64,000 bases of DNA, from contig NC_049980.1 in assembly GCF_000003815.2 (NCBI RefSeq), positions 16,806,443 through 16,870,442 on the forward strand, given 5' to 3'. The notes below the pieces were generated by a model that ran no database searches, was not told the origin of the DNA, and saw nothing but the letters and a program-made list of their open reading frames with translations. Origin of the DNA: Branchiostoma floridae. Its lineage: Eukaryota; Chordata; Leptocardii; Amphioxiformes; Branchiostomatidae. Below are positions 59,001 to 64,000 of the stretch, in pieces (position 1 is the first letter of the stretch; every line of letters begins with the position of its first letter). Both the position numbers and the translations under genes were made by a program.

Positions 59001-62000
59001 TTCCTGTCCATGGTCAAAATAAGTACACAGAAATAGCAGAGGGTGTACATATTGTTCACATGAACATGGCACTGTAAGTGGAAAGATGCACAGAGTTTGA
59101 TGAAAAACACAAGTTAAGTCTTCGGGAGTCAATATTTGTGGGGACGCAAGCATGTTTAACTTAAGTCACTGTAGACAAGGTGGTTCAACGGCAAATCTAG
59201 TAGAATGTTCAGAAGTTCAGAGTAGATGCATCTGACTTTTACAACGAGCATGACTGTGTAGAATCCCTTCAAATGCTTCAAATGTTTGTTTATCTTTAGT
59301 GTGGTTACACATTGTTAGTGTTACATTAATTCTATAAAAATGAAGACTACCATGTCTGGTGTATCGCCATTGTCAAAAACAAGTTTTAGGATAAGTGCGA
59401 AAAACGACCTACTTATAGGGACATGTACGTATTCTGCTAGAATACAAGAACCCCAACTGCGCCTAGTCATGCATTTGATAGACAATGAATTGGTTTATAT
59501 TTCAAGCAAATTTCCGTTACAGAACAAGTTTGGTTTGGAATTTATCACTGTGCAAATATAGCACAAAATAACTATCAAAGTCACGAAATTTGAACTACTT
59601 TAAAGGATAATTGTGTATCAACAAAACAAGAACTCAAATATAATCACATATCTGATAAACAATATATTGGTTATTTTAGTTACACAACAATTTATTTACA
59701 AAAGAATTTATGATAGTTCAAATATAGCAAAAATGACATATCATCAAAGTCATGAAAATCAGCCCACTTCAAAGGGAAAATGTGTACCAACAAAACAAGT
59801 ACCCAAACTTTACATACGTGCCTTTGATAAACAAGATATTGGTTTACATTCCAAGTAAATTCCAATAACATAGCAAGTTTGGTTTGGAAGTTATGATTGT
59901 GCAAAAATGGCACAAAATGACATATTATCTAAATCATGAAAACTGACCCACTTTAAAGGACAATTGCGTAGCAACAAAACAAGAACGCAAACTTTACAAG
60001 TATGCATTTAATAGACAATATATTGGTTTATCTTTCAAATAAATTCCAATAACATAACAAGTTTGGTTTAGAACTTACAATAGTTCAAATATGGCACAAA
60101 ATGACATTTTGTCAAAATTATAAAAATTGACCTACTTTAAAGGACAATTATGGAGCAACGAAATAAGAACACAAATTTAATAAGCATGAGTTTCATAGAC
60201 AATATATTGGTTTATATTTGATGTAAGTTTCAATAACAGAACAAGTTTGGTTTGGAAGTTATGATTGTGCAAAAATGGCAAAAATGACATATTGTCAAAA
60301 TCAAGAAAATTGACCCACTTTAAAGGACAGTTGCGTAGCAACAAAACATGAACGCAAACTTTACAAGCATGCATTTGATAGACAATATATTGGTTTATCT
60401 TCCAAATAATTTCCAATAACAGAACAAGTTTGGTTTGGAACTTACAGTAGTCCAAAGATAGCAAAAAATGACATTTTCTCAAAATCATGAAAATTGACCC
60501 ACTTTAAAGGATAATTGCGTAGTAACAAAACAAGAACCCAGACTTTGCAAGCATTCATCTAATAGCTATTTAGTGGGTTATTATTTGGTGTGAATTGCAA
60601 GCGAAAAATCTTTACACTTACGGACTTTCAGTGCTTCAAAGTTGGGCAAAATTTCAGTTTTTTTGGAACGTGAAAACAGTGTATTGCATTCAGGTTGCCC
60701 GTGACCATAGATCTTACAGAAGATTAACTCTACTGCTGTTTAATGCAAGTTCAGGCATTGCTCTAATCAGGACATTCTGCTTTTGTTTGTAAGTTAAAGC
60801 ATTGATCAGTATTAGTGCCCTAAAGTTGGACAATTTTCATGTTTTTTACATGCCAAAATCTGGAAAAATGGCCCATAAACTTCTTTGGCCTGTTGCCATA
60901 GCAACGAGAGGTTCTGAGTAGAAAGAAAGCTATTTTGAGGGGTTGTGTACCAAGTACTATCACTGTGCAAAATATGAGCCAAATCTATTTTTTGACCCCT
61001 GCCACCATTGTTTGACCCTTACAGACATTCGCTCTTAACACCTCTAGATGAAATTCCAGAACTTAGATTATAAGTTCCTCCAAAAGTACACTAACACTGT
61101 CTTGGCTTTACAATTGAAACACCCAAAGAGCACTCATACAGTAAAAACCTTCAGAAATGCAACATATTGGTATCTACCATAGCTGCAATACCTAAAATGA
61201 TCAAAAGGGGACATTGCAGCACAGTGCCCCTATCTGGCTAACTGACCAGGAATTTTATCCTCTTTATCTAGTATCTACTATGTTGCTACATGTAAATAAG
61301 TGCTGTAAGTATTTTTCCATTCCAGAAGTGTCCTAGACTACAGAGAGTAAACGAGTTAAGATGGACACTTTATGTGCCTAAAACTAAAACCTATTTTCAG
61401 GGAAGACTTGCTACTGAGAAAACACACACCTCCTGGATCTCCTATGCTGGATGCAACAAGCTCCATCATTGGTCCAGCACCGTTGCACACCCTCACCTGT
61501 GGGAACACAAGCTACTGTCACACAAGAGACATGTGGCATCTTCCTCAGCTCTTTTGGGGATGATACTGAAAATATTCTCATATTCAGGAGATGAGTTTTA
61601 AGTGATGACCAAACCACTTGCATCACAGGGTGGATGTATGCTACAACACTCAACAACCGAAAGTGACTGAAGATGTTGAAGATACCCTTGATGTGCTTGA
61701 ATGTCGTACATGCTGTTAGAACACTTTGGAATGTAAATCAATAATTTTATGAATGTCTCTGATGCTATACAAATACAATGTAGCTTGGTGATCTGCAAGA
61801 ATGGGGACTCATCTATTCTTTTGTTGGATATTGTGCTTCACACTTATTGTGTATTGCAGCTACATGCCTCAGGTGCTCACAGGCCATGTCTTCCAAGATC
61901 TGCATAAGTACAAATGTACAAGTATAATCTAACATGCAAAGGTGTTAATCACGCTGCTCACATTTTTTGGATCCAGTGGTTTTGCTGCATTCAGCCGCTC

Positions 62001-63321
62001 AGTGAGGAATTCAGCCAATGCCCCACGGAACCTGTTGGCATATACATGTACATGCAAAGTATCAACGGTAGAATTTCAACTGTACTAAAACACCTGTTCT
62101 CCACTGTTACATAAAACAATCAATAACAATCAATAATAAAGCAATAAATGACATAACACTTTATTTATTAAGAAACAGTTTGAGATAGATACCCATTATT
62201 CCTGTACACAATGGCGCAATTCTACTTACCTCAAGTTCCCAGCCATTACATCATAAAACAGCATGTGAGGTGCAAGCGTCTGTATCTTGGGTTCAGCCAG
62301 CTAGACAAATATTGCACATATTATATTTCAGTACTTTCATACAATCACTGAGTATGATATCAACATGACTTTCTGATGACCTTTGTCTTCCCACAAAAAT
62401 ATATAAATACCACTGTAATTAAATACCATATTATACAGCATTCCTGGCCATTATAGAAAAATCTTACATGCCATGATGTGGGGTTGGGGTTTTGTGCGCG
62501 TGAAAAATCTGCGCGTGAAATATGCAAATTAGCTGATTCCAAGGGATTAAAAGTTTTTGCAGTTTTATACTTAAACCCTCAAACAAGATGGCACAAAATG
62601 GAATCAAGTATCATATTGTTGCATTCTTGAGTACAAAATCTTGAGTGCTTTTCAAGTGATTTTTAGATGTTAAGTTTTCATGCGCAAAAAAGTTTGAAAT
62701 TTGCGCGTGAAACAATCTGCTTCAAAAAAGATGAAATTAAGCTTCTAGAATGGAGAAAAGCCTGAAATTGTTACATCACACAATCTAAAACATCGTATGT
62801 GTAATTTTTCTATGTATTTCTGTCAAATTTACTTGATTTTGAAATGTTCAAAATATGCAAATCAACCTATCCCCAAGGGATCTAAAAATCTTCTTTTTTT
62901 TCAAACCCAAAATTCAGGTAACAGATGGGAAATTGTATATTAGGTTCACATTTTTATGCCTTAGAATCCCTTGCTGCACATTTTCTGACATATTTCAGGA
63001 ACTTTATTTTTTCACGCGCACGCGCAAATTCTCCACGCGCAGAAAACCAATTCCCCATGATGTGAAACCTGACTGTAGGATATTCTTGTGATGCTCAGGT
63101 AATAACTTCTGATCTGTACATATGCATGTAGCTGGGTGATTTTCCATTTTCAATGTTCAATCTGTGATTTCTGTTTTAGCACATTAGCAATATTTAAGGC
63201 TGCTAATTTAGGCATGAAGACTTAAGTTTACTTAACGCAAGATGTTTTAGACACTGCATACCTTTTTCTCAAAAACATCAAACATCAGCTTGTTCTCACT
63301 GACTCCAAAGTCCACAATACC
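50018..63321 (-). CDS. ACCS: ACC synthase-like PLP-dependent aminotransferase (ACCS), N-terminus outside window
   Basis: Fold-type I, PLP-dependent aminotransferase of the animal ACCS family, similar to plant 1-aminocyclopropane-1-carboxylate synthase; animal members are not known to make ACC. Fifteen exons in transcript order: 63262-63321, 62230-62300, 61962-62031, 61430-61496, 55614-55711, 55262-55339, 55072-55172, 54594-54683, 54168-54213, 52608-52749, 52190-52332, 51851-51911, 51343-51438, 50893-50988, 50018-50184. All splice sites are GT-AG and phases are continuous (461 codons seen; human 501 aa). Landmarks: FGVSENKL, NPHNPLGD, MDEIYMMS and the probable PLP lysine in GFAKDFCMSGMRCG, with Lys as the last codon of the exon ending at 54168. 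Others are SGLYIWADFRK and CGEPGFFRMVF, whose Arg should bind the substrate carboxylate. The last two exons add a hydrophilic C-terminal tail rich in Glu, Gln and Asn. No start exon is visible up to 64000. Confidence 0.95.
50289..50398. repeat. inverted repeat in the last ACCS intron
   Basis: AAGTTCACAGATCCTTCC and, about 60 bases on, GGAAGGATTTGTGAACTT pair with small bulges, including a TTTTGT/ACAAAA extension; one CTTC unit is duplicated in the left arm. Probably a small decayed MITE. Confidence 0.6.
52967..53184. mobile_element. 218-bp MITE in an ACCS intron
   Basis: The left end GTAACGCTAGTTCACCTTTA and the reverse complement of the right end (GTAACGCTGGGTCACCTTCA) are TIRs. The centre holds a second hairpin, TTTCAAGTTGCAATATCTTC against its complement near 53100. 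Confidence 0.8.
53572..54128. mobile_element. 557-bp MITE with TTAA duplication
   Basis: TTAA then AGGCGCCCATAGCAGTTTTT at the left; AAAACTGCTCTGGGCGCCT then TTAA at the right. The TTAA duplication fits piggyBac- or Kolobok-type elements. Same ACCS intron as the element at 52967. CpG-rich centre near 53760-53930, without a coding signal. Confidence 0.85.
56500..57130. repeat. 184-bp tandem array, left foldback arm
   Basis: GCTACGCAATT-TCCTTTAAAG marks each unit, at 56553, 56737 and 56921, exactly 184 apart, with a degenerate fourth near 57105. Each unit also holds AAACCAATATATTGTC. Confidence 0.9.
57350..58544. mobile_element. 1.2 kb TIR element nested in the foldback spacer
   Basis: AGGCCCCCTCTCACTTGACG and its reverse complement (CGTCTAGTGAGAGGGGGCCT, one mismatch) bound TIRs of about 50 bp. 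TCA flanks both ends as a possible 3-bp duplication. TGCCGCAA motifs recur near both ends (six or more), like transposase-binding subterminal repeats. No transposase ORF; the superfamily is not assigned. Confidence 0.85.
59425..60560. repeat. 184-bp tandem array, right foldback arm
   Basis: Reverse complement of the left-arm unit. AATTGCGTAGCAACAAAAC-type marks occur near 59622, 59786, 59966, 60149, 60333 and 60519, with a diverged unit near 59440. Units toward the spacer are more diverged than those toward the end. Confidence 0.9.
62468..63067. mobile_element. 600-bp element with CGCGTG-rich inverted ends
   Basis: CATGATGTGGGGTTGGGGTT at the left aligns with the reverse complement of the right end, CATCATGGGGAATTGGTTTT. 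Both continue into GCGCGTG motifs. Inside, ATATGCAAAT and CCAAGGGAT blocks near 62520 recur in direct orientation near 62855. It lies in the first ACCS intron seen here. Confidence 0.6.
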
Positions 63322-63659
63322 CTGAAAGTAATTCATACTTGGTAAGCGCTTACACAATCTGGTATCTTAATAAAAGAACAGGGAACAATGGATGCCAAAC
63401 CGGATAGTGAGTATGAAGAAGCTTGGGATTCAATGTCTGTTTTTCCTGCAATTGAAAGGGGGGTGGGGGGAGAAGATTTACCGAACTGCACCATCTCTTG
63501 GGTTAAACTCAAAGAGAAGGCTTTATATACCTGGGGTTCAGCAAAGAGATTGGACTGACTGGATGGTTAAGTGCAGTGAAGGTGGTACAATAGTATTTAA
63601 GGTCAAAGTCTATAACACTTTTTCGATAACATTTACTGTATTCAGCTACATTGCCAACA
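63322..63659. other. upstream ACCS intron, no exon seen
   Basis: Beyond the first ACCS exon found here. A poly-G-rich stretch near 63460 is the only feature. The N-terminal exon must lie past 64000 or be too short to recognise. Confidence 0.5.
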
Positions 63660-63935
63660 GGGATAGCCTGATTTAATCGTGCTTCTTTGGCCTGTCCTAC
63701 ATCCGCGGGGAGGAGCCTACTAGCTCCAGATAGCAGAGTTTGCGTTACACAGACTTGAACCAACAGGGATAAGTAGAAAAATTGTTTTCTTTGATGTGTA
63801 GAAATTAGATGGGGCAAGTAAGAAAAGAAGCAGAAACAAACATGCCGACACCCGGGATCGAACCCGGGTCGGCAGATTACAAAGCAAAGTTTGGATCTGG
63901 AAGTCACAAATGTGAATTCTAACCATTACTGTTTA
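63660..63935 (-). mobile_element. tRNA-derived SINE or tRNA-like remnant
   Basis: On the minus strand, CCCGGGTTCGATCCCGGG (63852-63869) is a perfect T-arm with a consensus pol III B box GGTTCGATCC, followed by an acceptor-like GTCGGCA. An A-box-like AATGGTTAGAATTC is about 65 bases upstream, too far for a working tRNA, and no matching 5' acceptor strand or anticodon arm forms. A second GGTTCAAGTC occurs downstream near 63758. Boundaries are approximate. Confidence 0.5.
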
Positions 63936-64000
63936 CCAGACATATGATACAATGTGTGAAATACTGGAAAGGGTCCTTCTGCTAGGGACACATCTCACAT

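Larger units (their letters stand above)
56037..61038. mobile_element. 5.0 kb foldback transposon with long repeat-bearing arms, TTAA ends
   Basis: TTAA followed by GAGCGAATGTCTGTAAGGGT at the left; ACCCTTACAGACATTCGCTC followed by TTAA at the right. The arms are inverted copies: about 1.1 kb at the left (56041-57130) and about 1.6 kb at the right (59400-61034), with a spacer of about 2.3 kb. The inner part of each arm is an array of 184-bp units, about four at the left and seven at the right. No transposase is seen. It fills the 5.7 kb ACCS intron between exons at 61430 and 55711. TTAA ends suggest mobilisation by a piggyBac- or Kolobok-type transposase. Confidence 0.9.

Noticed and set aside
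61850-61910. Possible extra ACCS exon after an ATGCAG acceptor
   Set aside because: The translation does not match the family, and the exons on either side already join in phase.

Overview
The window looks like chordate nuclear DNA, most probably from a cephalochordate (amphioxus, Branchiostoma). That is an inference from five things: vertebrate-like ATP5A, CRTC and GAS1 proteins; an ACC-synthase-like aminotransferase of the animal ACCS type; many short spliced exons with GT-AG introns of a few hundred bases to a few kb; a very high density of small palindromic DNA transposons; and two 100-N scaffold gaps. No bacterial-style operons, rRNA genes or CRISPR arrays were seen.

Layout. (1) 1-16999, minus strand: a CRTC (CREB-regulated transcription coactivator) gene, nine complete exons plus a tenth cut by the window start. 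Its two large introns hold microsatellites and palindromic elements. (2) 17000-19760: a 2.8 kb divergent spacer between CRTC and ATP5F1A, with a 127-bp hairpin MITE and an inverted repeat of octamer-like sites. (3) 19761-27661, plus strand: the complete 12-exon gene for mitochondrial ATP synthase subunit alpha (552 aa). Introns 1 and 2 each carry a TA-flanked MITE with CAGT termini. (4) 27900-31970: no recognisable gene. (5) 32831-33616 (ORF opens at 33832), minus: an intronless GAS1-like GPI-anchored co-receptor. (6) 36490-38742 and 42349-45979, plus: two related genes for secreted cysteine-rich proteins with VWC-like modules. The second has two extra Cys-rich exons, a scaffold gap in intron 1 and an apparent one-base loss in exon 1. 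(7) 47891-48630, plus: a two-exon gene for a small secreted, furin-type-processed protein whose mature part has ten cysteines; it is flanked by two copies of a diverged repeat. (8) 50018-63321, minus: an ACCS-like PLP-dependent aminotransferase, 15 exons (461 codons) in continuous phase, lacking its N-terminus. The intron between its exons at 61430 and 55711 contains a 5.0 kb foldback transposon with TTAA ends, 184-bp tandem repeats in its arms and a second transposon in its spacer.

The genes do not form one pathway: CRTC is a nuclear signalling coactivator, ATP5A is mitochondrial, GAS1 and the three Cys-rich products are surface or secreted proteins, and ACCS is probably cytosolic. The most unusual items are the foldback element, the two VWC-like paralogues and the ten-cysteine secreted protein. 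Exon boundaries were set by hand from splice sites, phase continuity and family similarity; no database search was run.
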